DNA of 15,531 nucleotides from Acanthaster planci (taxonomy: Eukaryota > Echinodermata > Asteroidea > Valvatida > Acanthasteridae), in assembly GCF_001949145.1 (NCBI RefSeq), contig NW_019091608.1:1244-16774 (forward strand), given 5' to 3'. This document shows, piece after piece, positions 8,512 to 15,531 of the stretch. Position 1 is the first letter of the stretch; every line of letters starts with the position of its first letter. The notes under the pieces are model-generated. The model did not search any database. It was given only the letters and a program-made list of their open reading frames with translations, and was not told the DNA's origin. The position numbers and the translations under genes were made by a program.

Positions 8512-11500
8512 CTGTAGGTGAAAGTACAAACATCTCACTAACGATTTTAGAATACAGCTCAGTTTGTTTACTCCGAACGTATACAGTTACTTAAGACTGA
8601 ATGAAATGTGCCGTTATATGGTTCATTTTATCATCTTTCCATGATATTAAAACCATGGCCAAAATGACAAAATTAGTTTGCGTAAATTTTGATTCATGTA
8701 TAATCTTTGTAACGCTCATTTTGCTTCTACTTTAAATCCAAACTGGAGCGAATGAACTATAACTTTGAAGTAAACAGTAAAATGGCCAATGCCTAATAAC
8801 TTATTTGTAAACTGCTGCAGAATAAACGTTTCGCAAAATCACTTGAGCACCCCATGATAAATAGCGTAGGACTAAGTGATAGTACTGCCCTTTCTCCCTA
8901 AAGAACGTAATTGAAATCTCACACACATTACTTACTAGCCTCTTCGATACGCAAGTAATCCCACCGCAAAAAATGAAATTACGGCCAAAACAACCACGAA
9001 GATGTACCAGTTCGAACCAATCCAAGTCTAATAAAAGGAAAAGAAAGGTTTTGCGTGCTCTTCATAAATCCTGTATTAGTTAATTGCAATTTTAAGGATT
9101 CCAAAATACCTTGCATAAAATGAAGCAACGTTTTGTCTAGTTTGAGTTCACTCTTTCCTCAATAATCCGACTTTTTGTAAATAAGTTTGTCTACGGTGAA
9201 TAAAAATAAAAAATAAGAAATAAGAATGGCTTAAAAGACAGTGATACAGAATGCAGAGGGAGTGATGGGCACACAGCCGTCCAAAATATTGTGGAACAAA
9301 TGCCCCATTCCACCTGTATAAATTTTTTCCTCATCTGTGCTCTGACGTCGTGTTACCACAAACTGCTTCAATTTCCTACTGTCCGTTGTGAAAAGTGCTG
9401 CTCCAAATAGATGGTGTGAAGCACCCCGAGTCTTTTTTTATAAAAAGCATGTCCACGTTTCTGGTAAGAAGATGAGTACCTTTTTGACGTCTCCCTCCAA
9501 ATGGGCAAGACTTGACACACCACTGATACAAACTGAGGCTTGTCTCTAAAATTTTCCTCTTCAACTTTCTGACGTCGAGGCCGCCCCTATTACCACCACA
9601 ATTTCACTGCATGTTTTAACCATTTCTACAATCTCCAACCATCATCGCTGTTAAGGATTCAGGACTTTTTTCAATTGATTCGTCTTACTTCTAAATCATG
9701 CCATAACAAATTTCCGTAAGGAAATATCTTAACATTCAATGCATTTACTGCAATATTACCTTTCCCGTATATGGCTCTGCAGATCCATAATAGATGTCAA
9801 AGCCGAACTCTCCAATAAGCTCAGGCGACGCCCCTTTAATCAAGCCCTCTATTGTGACCTTATCAAGCAAATGGCCAGACTCCGTCCAAGCTATGAAGGT
9901 CACTCTCGTCAACAGGGAGCTGAGATGGGTATAAAATCGATTATTTGCGCAAGATCTGACTACCCTCAAAGTCAAACGGAGCTTTTACAGAAACATCGTC
10001 TTGTTCGCAATGTGGCCGAAACATATAATGATATACTGATCAAGAACGCGTCGAAGGGAGCTCTTGCCAGTGCTTTGGGCAGTAAACGTTATACCCTATC
10101 AAAATGGATCTTTTACATTGGGAAAAGACCTTAAAAAGGAAGACATACCCCTGGGATTCTAATCAAGAGTACACACAATACTAATCCTTTTCTTTACTAG
10201 CTACGCTATACGCAAGGTCGACCAAATATCTATTACGCCTTTTGCGCCCACGACCCCGTACAATAACGTTGAAGTATTTATGTAATTCAGGTAGAACCAA
10301 AATATACTTTGGCCCTATTCCGAAAAGTGGCCACTCCCTTAAAGCCTTATTTATTAACAATGGTGAGTAGTTATAGCTCAGGTGTTATTTCAAATCCTCG
10401 TTTTCTTTTATATTTCTAATCCAATGGCAGTGGCACTGCCTAAGATTTGCTACATGCGGTTTGTTTATTACCTACCGGTATGGTTGAAGGTTATACCCAA
10501 GAGGGGAAAGCAATGGCGTATCCAGGAGCGGCATGGGCAGTACTTTTTATTGAATACACCCACACTTAATAGCGTATACTCTCCACCTTTCTGGGAAGGG
10601 TAATGATATTTTGTAAACAGAAATTTCTACAGTTATATGAAAACAATTTTGCCCATCCCCAAACAAACCTGGAACCGCAACTGAGGAATGCAGAAGTCCC
10701 ATTTATACATGGCTTTAAGCTACGAAATTAATCCTGAATTTAATTTAATTTAAATATCCACTACTTTGATTTCATATATAACATGTGACATTTCATCTTA
10801 ATTTCAGTGGCACTGAAAGCATAATTCAACATTCACCTGTCTACAGATTTGACGTAGTCTTCGGTACGAACTACTTCCACAGACATTGTTTCCCTTTCGT
10901 CATTACGTGTGTTCCACAAACGAAGTGAGTATAATTTCTGCAACAGACTTGCTAACCGTGATGCAAACTCAGACTCACTATCCAACGTCCCTGTCACAAA
11001 GACGACGGCGCCGTGCTGTTTTAAGTCTTTAACATTAAATAAAAGAGAAAAACAAAAGATGCATGAAGCACTGAGTCAAAACTTGACAAACACAGACACA
11101 AGGGTGATCCATTTTACCTATAAAGCAGTACCTTTACTATCACAGAGTATTTCTTTAACGTCTAGTTTGTTATTACATTTGGTGTTTAATTTTATGATTG
11201 TTATTTGTAATTACACTTTTATTATACATATACATTTTCCTGCACTTCGGCAGCTCAGGGAGAACAGTTCATTGACAATTAGTGGGCTACCCTGAAAAAT
11301 TAAAACAAAAAACAAACAAATAAAACAACCCCCCAAAAGTCTACAAATCAATAAAATCATTCAAAGCACAAAGAGAAAGTGTCAACTGCAAAATTTGTTC
11401 TCACCTACGTCGCAATTTTTACCGTAGAAGTCGTTATAACAAATGCAATTGTAATTGTTGTCAATGGCACTGTCGATGGTTTCACATTTGCCGTTCTTGC

Positions 11501-14046
11501 ATGGTGTAAGGGCACACGGGTCATCTATTGCTGCATCACAGTTTCTGCCTGTGTGAAACTCATCACATTCACATCTGCAAAAACCAAGGAAAGGTTCTGT
11601 ATTAATGTCACGGGACGGGACGGGATAGTGTAGCTTTACACTTTGTTGTGGTGGGTCCGCCAGTGTTATTAGTACTGGGTGCTCAAGGGGAGAATAGTTG
11701 ACACGAGAAATTATTAGTCAGTCACAATTCAATTATATGAACGGAAATTATAATCAAATATTATTTGCTTTAAATCTCACTATAAATGTAGCCAGTTGCA
11801 CACAAAAGTACAAAGTTATAAGACATTCTTACAGGAGTACTGAGTATATGTAGTATGCAGATGTGAACTATGGACAACTTAAAGTGGGCCTCCACAAATA
11901 CTTCACAGTGATACAGATAGAATTATTCCAGCAAAACCCCAGTAAACAGGTACTTTTAATATATCGTGCCTATAAATTTTCCTATAAGTTTACCTTGCTG
12001 ATAATTCCTATAATTCTAAAGCTAAAAGAGGAAGAAACAGCAACAGTATTTTCAACCGTAGACCCGGACATAAATTTGCGACACGATTACTGACGTCACG
12101 TCAATTATTTACCAGTGCAAAAAAGACATTTTACTCGTAAAAACTGTTAGGATATAGGATCATTAATTTTGTCATGAAAAATCACGATGTCTCTTTTCAG
12201 GCAGCATATGAAAGACGTTAATATAACTTTTATTCGAACTCTAGAGATTGGATAAAAGTCGGTGAACAGTTACAATTAGTCGATTTTTTTGTTTCCATGA
12301 CCTCTGGTCAGTATTGGCTTTGTTCAAGACAAACTTCAGATGACTCTCGATACATACCTGTAAGCGTTCAAATCATCCACACACGTCCCGTATGTACATG
12401 GGGAACTACTACACTCATCAGTTTCGTCCTCACAAAGTACGCCTTTGAAGCCGGCAGTGCAATTACATACATAGCTATTGATCAGATCCCAACACAATCC
12501 ATTTACGCAGGGTGAACTGTTGCACTCATCAGTTTCACTTTTACAAGTGTACCCAGAATATCCTGGCGGGCATAGGCAAGAAAACCCGTTCAAACGATCT
12601 ACGCAAGTGCCGCGTAAGCAAGGCGAGCTAGCACACTCGTTGATATCGTCGTCACATGTCTTTCCATCGTATCCGGCGGTACATTCGCAGATAAACCCTG
12701 GGTAGTCGTTAACACAGGTGGCATTATTCAAGCACGGATCACTGTCACACAGATTCATCCTCTGACACCTGATGTTATCAACAGTGATTAAGAATTAAGT
12801 GTTTTATCTACTTACAATGATCAAATTTTCATGAAGTATCGTCTTCCCATTAATCAATTGTGCAAAATACCATTTGTAACAATGAGTCACTACGGTAAAG
12901 TACTCATAATACTAGTAACAATGAAAAAACGGTCCGAGAATAATCTGAGGAAAAAATCAGTGGTCATTGCTTGGAAAAGAACTCAACAACCACGGTTCTA
13001 AACTTACCAAAAACCGTTGATATCGTCTACGCAAGTCTCGTTGGCGTGGCACGGGAATGAGGCACACTCGTCCATGTCATTCTCACAAGCGTCACCCTCG
13101 AACCCAGCTGAACAATGACAATGATACCCGGCCAGCTCGTCTTCACATGTTGCATTATTTTTACATGGAAAGCTCAGGCATTCGTCTGTCTCTTGTTCAC
13201 AGTCAGTACCCTCGTATCCTTCCTCACATGTACATCTTAGGAGTGAAACAAAACACCAAATAAGATCGTTGGTTATAAAAAGACTAGGTCTTTCCTGCCG
13301 TACATCACAGAAACTCCAGATTCGCGATTCAAGTTTGGGAGTACTGTTAACTTCAAAATTCACGATAACCTAAGAATGATCGGCCTTTTACATGCAGCTA
13401 AAGACAAAGTATGCCTCTCGTGTGATAGCCAGAGGTCAGTGTTCAATCGTTTCATTTCACAACTCCACGTCATAACCCGGGAAAAATGAAAGCTTTTGTC
13501 CCAACGCGATTCTGCCTTGCCCCATGCTGGCGCCACCATTAGCTATTGGCCTAGTCGGTCTTTTGCACTAACATTTGCGATAGACCGATTGCGCCCACTA
13601 GTAAGTCGCGTGGCCTAGAGCGGATATCAGGTTTTAAAAACTAGGTTTCTACGGATATTTCTGACACTACATAAAAGCTCTGTTGCAGGTGGTCTTAATA
13701 CCACTTAACCAAGAAAAGGTTTCAGTATCTTCCAACATGCCATTTTATTCCGTGTTTTTAATAAATTAAAAAGGTGGATGTCTTTACAAGGTTATTGACT
13801 TATAACGAAGAATTCAGGATCTTTCATAACCCATGGCCTATTGGTATTCTCAACGTACTGGTATTTTCCAATGAGGTCAATGCATGTTCCGTTGTGCAGA
13901 CAAGGATTAGATGTGCACTCGTCTGTCTCCACTTCACACATGACGCCTTCGAAACCCTCCTCACACAGACAGTGAAACCCGTCTAGTTGATCCACACATG
14001 TGCCGTTATTTGCACAGGTTTGGTTGATGCAATAATCTATATCTAC
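8181..14046 (-). CDS. EGF-SEA-TM receptor-like gene, 3' part (spliced)
   Basis: This joins coding blocks 14046-13859, 13235-13008, 12768-12358, 11574-11405, 11026-10837, 9919-9760, 9027-8936 and 8511-8181 on the - strand. Every junction uses GT..AG, and the phases agree (2,2,2,1,2,0,2). Split codons give Q, W, R, D, S and Y. The product's last ~589 residues hold nine Notch/fibropellin-type EGF modules, a SEA-like domain, one transmembrane helix (WYIFVVVLAVISFFAVGLLA) followed by YRRG, and a ~110-residue cytoplasmic tail with NPAY, IYAEI and PYSDV. It is therefore a type I surface protein, probably adhesive or signalling. Most EGFs carry D/E-x-D/N-E-C calcium-binding motifs. The 5' end (signal peptide, more EGFs) is outside the window. 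No LNR, DSL or RAM regions are seen, so it is not Notch or Delta. The exact orthologue is unknown. Confidence 0.88.
8512..8935 (-). other. Receptor intron (TM to tail exon)
   Basis: 424 bases between gtaagt at 8935 and the acceptor ag at 8512. AT-rich; I see no other exon, repeat or RNA in it. Confidence 0.8.
8936..9027 (-). CDS. Exon G: transmembrane helix
   Basis: A small exon of 92 bases, phase 0 in and phase 2 out. The acceptor is preceded by the pyrimidine run CCTTTCTTTTCCTTTTATTAG. The donor is GGCTA|gtaagt, a near-consensus 5' site. It encodes TWIGSNWYIF followed by VVVLAVISFFAVGLLA and YRRG, one membrane span of about 20-22 residues with a basic stop-transfer. This sets the topology: EGF and SEA outside, tail inside. 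The published-looking open frame here (starting MDWFELV) is in another frame and is a shadow. Confidence 0.9.
9028..9759 (-). other. Receptor intron (SEA to TM exon)
   Basis: 732 bases, phase 0 intron. A 62-codon open frame on the - strand (9564-9376) has no splice-compatible phase and no domain pattern, so I treat it as chance. Phase agreement across the junction argues against a skipped exon here. No repeat seen. Confidence 0.7.
9760..9919 (-). CDS. Exon F: second half of SEA-like domain
   Basis: Acceptor TTTTATACCCATCTCAG; donor GGAAAG|gtaata. The 160 bases are one base finishing Ser (AG|C) plus 53 codons, ending in phase 0. It reads SLLTRVTFIAWTESG (strand), HLLDKVTIEGLIKG (strand and helix) and GEFGFDIYYGSAEPYTGK, which abuts the membrane exon. 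The SEA autoproteolysis motif G-S-V-V-V is not seen at the β2-β3 turn, so cleavage there is not predicted. The + strand open frame over this block is a shadow. Confidence 0.8.
9920..10836 (-). other. Receptor intron splitting the SEA domain
   Basis: 917 bases, phase 2. The - strand shows no further exon that fits. On the + strand, an open frame from the antisense of exon F continues through 9920-10134 with coding-like composition (see findings). Otherwise the intron is AT-rich without recognisable repeats. Confidence 0.7.
10837..11026 (-). CDS. Exon E: first half of SEA-like domain
   Basis: Acceptor TTTATTTAATGTTAAAG after a strong T-rich tract; donor GACAG|gtgaat. The 190 bases are phase 1 in, phase 2 out, and match both neighbours. 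It encodes KQHGAVVFVTGTLDSESEF (first strand), a helix ASRLASLLQKLYS, and a strand ETMSVEVVRTEDYV. This strand-helix-strand pattern directly before a membrane helix is what SEA domains look like, and the residue style resembles SEA-like modules of invertebrate EGF receptors. It has no Met start and is not an open frame long enough to appear as an ORF on its own. The SEA assignment is an inference from pattern, not a search. Confidence 0.75.
11027..11404 (-). other. Receptor intron (EGF9 to SEA)
   Basis: 378 bases, phase 1. AT-rich with an A/C-rich stretch at 11296-11340. No exon or repeat seen. Confidence 0.75.
11405..11574 (-). CDS. Exon D: end of EGF8 and EGF9
   Basis: The acceptor is TTGGTTTTTGCAG and the donor GTAG|gtgaga. 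The exon has 170 bases: one base to finish the Arg codon, 56 codons, and one base of the next Asp codon (phase 1). It reads CECDEFHTGRNC (closing EGF8) and IDDPCALTPCKNGKC..NNYNCIC..FYGKNC (EGF9, six cysteines, longer C3-C4 loop, no D-E-C calcium motif). The + strand open frame here is its antisense shadow. The exon joins the EGF array to the SEA-like domain. Confidence 0.9.
11575..12357 (-). other. Receptor intron (inside EGF8)
   Basis: 783 bases, phase 2. It contains a small GGGAC triplication at 11611-11624 and a perfect TGACGTCA palindrome at 12091-12098, which is a CRE-type site by sequence only. No EGF exon is seen in it on the - strand. Confidence 0.7.
12358..12768 (-). CDS. Exon C: EGF5-EGF7 and first half of EGF8
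   Basis: This 411-base exon has phase 2 at both ends. From the acceptor ACATCAG at 12769 it reads CQRM, then NLCDSDPCLNNATC..CECTAGYDGKTC (EGF5), DINECASSPCLRGTC..CLCPPGYSGYTC (EGF6), ETDECNSSPCVNGLC..CNCTAGFKGVLC (EGF7) and ETDECSSSPCTYGTC then VDDLNAY (EGF8 start). The donor is AG|gtatgt, and AG plus A of exon D gives Arg. The exon start is the weak point: alternative acceptors give starts at 12761 (wrong phase) or 12759 (right phase). The C-x-C-x8-C half of EGF4 is missing with any of them. C1-x-S-x-P-C2 O-glucose sites are present in EGF5-8. Confidence 0.88.
12769..13007 (-). other. Short receptor intron (inside EGF4)
   Basis: 239 bases between gtaagt at 13007 and ag at 12769. I looked for a Cys-x-Cys pair on the - strand, which the missing half of EGF4 requires, and found none. 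Confidence 0.65.
13008..13235 (-). CDS. Exon B: end of EGF2, EGF3, first half of EGF4
   Basis: The acceptor follows TTTGTTTCACTCCTAAG and the donor is TTTTG|gtaagt. The exon is 228 bases, phase 2 at both ends. It reads CTCEEGYEGTDC (completing EGF2), ETDECLSFPCKNNATC..GYHCHC..GFEGDAC (EGF3, all six cysteines), and MDECASFPCHANETCVDDI then NGF (first three cysteines of EGF4). Both intron positions fall just before the fourth EGF cysteine, the same place as in the neighbouring exons. It should continue in the next exon with C-x-C-x8-C, but it does not (see exon C). Confidence 0.9.
13236..13858 (-). other. Receptor intron (inside EGF2)
   Basis: 623 bases between gtacgt at 13858 and ag at 13236. 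It is more GC-balanced around 13500-13620. No exon, RNA gene or clear repeat seen. Confidence 0.7.
13859..14046 (-). CDS. Exon A: EGF1 and first half of EGF2
   Basis: It encodes DIDYCINQTCANNGTC, CVDQLDGFHCLC, CEEGFEGVMC, then VETDECTSNPCLHNGTC and IDLIGKY. It ends CA|gtacgt (phase 2), so the split codon with exon B is CAA (Gln) and EGF2 is completed there. The acceptor is either ...CTCTGAAG ending at 14047 (exon starts GTA GAT, phase 0) or GTAG ending at 14043 (exon starts at 14042, phase 1, the usual EGF phase). I list the first, which has the better pyrimidine tract. Both EGFs have the C2-x4-T-C3 O-fucose consensus. The open frame continues upstream of 14046, but that sequence has no cysteine pattern and is judged intronic. 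Confidence 0.85.
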
Positions 14047-14606
14047 CTTCAGAGAATTCAGAAATGCAATTTTTTTAAGTGAACCGGGATTGTGAAAAGG
14101 ACTCAAAACGTCTGAATGTGCGTACACTTTTGTGAATTCGTCCACTGAGGCACATAATCCCCAAAGTTTTCTTGGTAACGGGAACAGAAGTTTTAAATGA
14201 CGCAAATATCTGCCTCCAAAATCGAATTTTCCAAGAACGAACCGTCCCCCCAAGCAAAATTTATGTTCACTTCCAGTGCATATGCAATGTCACATGTAAA
14301 AATGGTTTTAAACAGTTCCAGATTTATTTAAAGGTGAGGGAAAGTGTTCTGAGTCGTAGACAATTTGTCTAAAAAAGGTTTTCATGAACATAATTGGGCC
14401 ATCCTATGGTATGAAGGCCACGTTAAGCAACACGAAAGTTGTAACATATAGCGCGGGTGAGAAGCTTTTAGCAGTTTGACTGGAGATGTTTCACTGCGCA
14501 ATGGGAGTTATGAACAATATAGAGCTATATATACAACGCAATGAGAGCTGTTTGCCAGCGCAATGAGTGTATGGAACGCCAAATGTACCAAAATATGAGG
14601 TTGTGT
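14047..14606. other. Upstream intron of receptor, no exon seen
   Basis: No further EGF exon is visible on the - strand up to 14606, so the next exon lies outside or the intron is long. Three loose copies of a CGCAATGnGAG motif occur at about 14497-14508, 14538-14548 and 14559-14567. This small degenerate repeat has no known meaning to me. Confidence 0.5.
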
Positions 14607-14873
14607 GCCGGGGAGATGTAAATTAATTTTGGATTTTGCCCTTCCCGGCGTGTATTTTACATCTCCCAGGCGCAAAATCCAAGCTCGGTGCGGTGGTTGA
14701 GTGGTTAAGACGTCTGCAATAGTAAGTAGGAGGTCGAGGGCTCGAGCCCTACCCGAGTACGCTTGTGGGTTTTTTCACAAGTCTTCGGGGGCATAAACTG
14801 AGCATACAGTGCTACACACACGTCGGACAAGGCAAAATTCAAAATTAATTTACATCTCCCGGGCGCAAAACCC
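14607..14873. mobile_element. SINE-in-hairpin composite repeat
   Basis: Positions 14611-14640 and 14831-14860 are inverted repeats matching at 29 of 30 bases. A second, nested inversion pairs 14607-14622 with 14656-14671 (15 of 16). In addition, 14656-14680 and 14849-14873 are direct repeats (about 23 of 25; TTTACATCTCCC then GGCGCAAAA core) that directly bracket the tRNA-like unit beginning at 14681. The direct repeats could be a long target duplication of a SINE, or copies of an older element's end. The inverted repeats suggest a MITE-like host element. Confidence 0.7.
14681..14848 (+). mobile_element. tRNA-derived SINE candidate
   Basis: It begins with a tRNA-like head. A-box-like TGGTTGAGTGG lies at 14694-14704 in the context GTGGTTGAGTGGTTAAGACG, typical of Ser/Leu-type tRNA derivatives. 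A B-box-like GGCTCGAGCCC follows at 14739-14749, the expected ~45 bases on. A hairpin with 6-bp arms CTTGTG/CACAAG (14762-14767, 14776-14781) follows, with a T6 run at 14770-14775 that could act as a Pol III terminator. After it come about 70 bases of unrelated body. The acceptor and anticodon stems pair poorly, so it is not a functional tRNA. Confidence 0.65.
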
Positions 14874-15531
14874 ATCTTTGAAATAGTTGTTTGCGGGACT
14901 TCCTAGTAACACACAACACTGCAATCTACGAAAACTCGACATAGCCTACATTTTCCAGGAAGCTCATATGCACATAGAGAGGTATCACCACCAGTGAATT
15001 CTCTCTCCGTGCTAGTCGCAAAAACCTAGAGTACATCAGCGAGCAGAGCCTTCGTTCAAGCAGCTGCATATGCTTTACTGCTTTTGAAAGTAGTAAAGTA
15101 GCCTTGTTGACGCTGATGACAAATATCATTTACAACAGCAACCTTCTGGGAATAATCCTGACACGTTTTTTTAATAAGGTCAATTGATTATCTTTTAAAC
15201 TTTGCTCGCATGTTTCCTTGCTATTTTTCTTTTTAAAGAGAAAACGCCCTTATTGAGACAAGTCTTGAAAAGCACTCCATTCATTTTAACACCGTGACGT
15301 ATTAGCGACATGAATATACTTGCAACGACCCTTCCCCATGAATATGTACGTCCTAAAAGGTTTTTAATCAACGTGATTGTTTCTTATCCTTAATTTACAT
15401 TAAATTGAAATTGAATTGAAAATTAAAAGAGCAAAATAGGGAACAAGCATTACGAGTCCTCTGGAATCAAATGCCGTCATAAAAATACTTTAAATATAAA
15501 TACAAAATGGAAACGATGTGACAAACATGTT
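14874..15531. other. Unassigned right flank
   Basis: No exon, repeat or RNA gene recognised. It should be intron or upstream sequence of the receptor gene on the - strand. The last ~160 bases are strongly A/T-rich with A-runs. The 67-codon - strand open frame at 14926-15129 has no domain pattern and no cysteine spacing and is treated as chance. Confidence 0.5.

Noticed and set aside
8801-9025. - strand frame starting MDWFELV as a gene
   Set aside because: The membrane-helix frame one register away fits splice sites and phases exactly; this one is a shadow.
9376-9564. Extra receptor exon on the - strand
   Set aside because: Frame has no EGF/SEA pattern, and exons F and G already join in phase 0 without it.
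11379-11633. + strand open frame with hydrophobic residues
   Set aside because: It is the antisense of exon D, whose cysteine pattern and splice sites are clear on the - strand.
12091-12098. CRE (TGACGTCA) as a regulatory element of the gene
   Set aside because: A single 8-bp palindrome deep inside an intron is expected by chance and has no supporting context.
8181-14046. Notch or Delta/Jagged identity for the EGF gene
   Set aside because: No LNR, DSL, RAM or ankyrin regions; the SEA-like domain and short tyrosine tail do not fit. Only the EGF style is Notch-like.
14047-14253. Upstream extension of exon A in the same frame
   Set aside because: No cysteine spacing, unusual residues, and good acceptor sites at 14047 and 14043 explain the boundary.
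14681-14775. Functional tRNA gene
   Set aside because: Acceptor and anticodon stems do not pair properly; only the two promoter boxes and the T-arm resemble a tRNA.

Overview
This is eukaryotic, almost certainly metazoan, genomic DNA. It is AT-rich, has introns with GT/AG borders and long polypyrimidine tracts, and carries decayed retroelements and a multi-exon gene for an EGF-repeat membrane protein. The EGF type and the repeat types suggest a marine invertebrate (deuterostome or cnidarian-like). The sequence alone does not fix the species.

Left third (about 750-4510, + strand features): a minisatellite with a unit of about 65 bp was split by two insertions. One is a 455-bp GC-rich foldback/MITE-like element (785-1239) with ~53-bp terminal inverted repeats, a candidate 6-7 bp target duplication, and an interior of CGTCG-rich tandem repeats including a 50-nt near-perfect palindrome. 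The other is a 5'-truncated APE-type LINE (about 1460-4420) with recognisable endonuclease, linker, reverse transcriptase and C-terminal pieces. It is broken by frameshifts and stops, and its RT catalytic aspartate pair is lost.

Middle (about 5405-7060, - strand): a heavily frameshifted relic of a large protein with HEEADT and GAD acidic motifs and a C-terminal CxC/tesmin-like cysteine cluster. This resembles an uncharacterised family found in many copies in invertebrate genomes.

Right half (8181-14046, - strand): the 3' part of one receptor-like gene. I reconstructed seven exons by splice sites and phase; all six internal junctions keep the frame (phases 2,2,2,1,2,0,2 counting the intron positions in gene order give A/B 2, B/C 2, C/D 2, D/E 1, E/F 2, F/G 0, G/H 2, where the eight coding blocks are A to H). 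The encoded C-terminal ~589 residues read: nine EGF modules (one apparently lacking its C-terminal half), a SEA-like domain spread over two exons, one transmembrane helix with an RRG stop-transfer, and a ~110-residue cytoplasmic tail with an NPxY motif and two paired YxxI/V motifs. The gene start lies beyond the right edge.

Far right (14607-14873): a short repeat composite in which a tRNA-like RNA polymerase III promoter unit with a T6 terminator is enclosed by a 30-bp inverted repeat and by 25-bp direct repeats. The remaining stretches are AT-rich and show nothing I can name.
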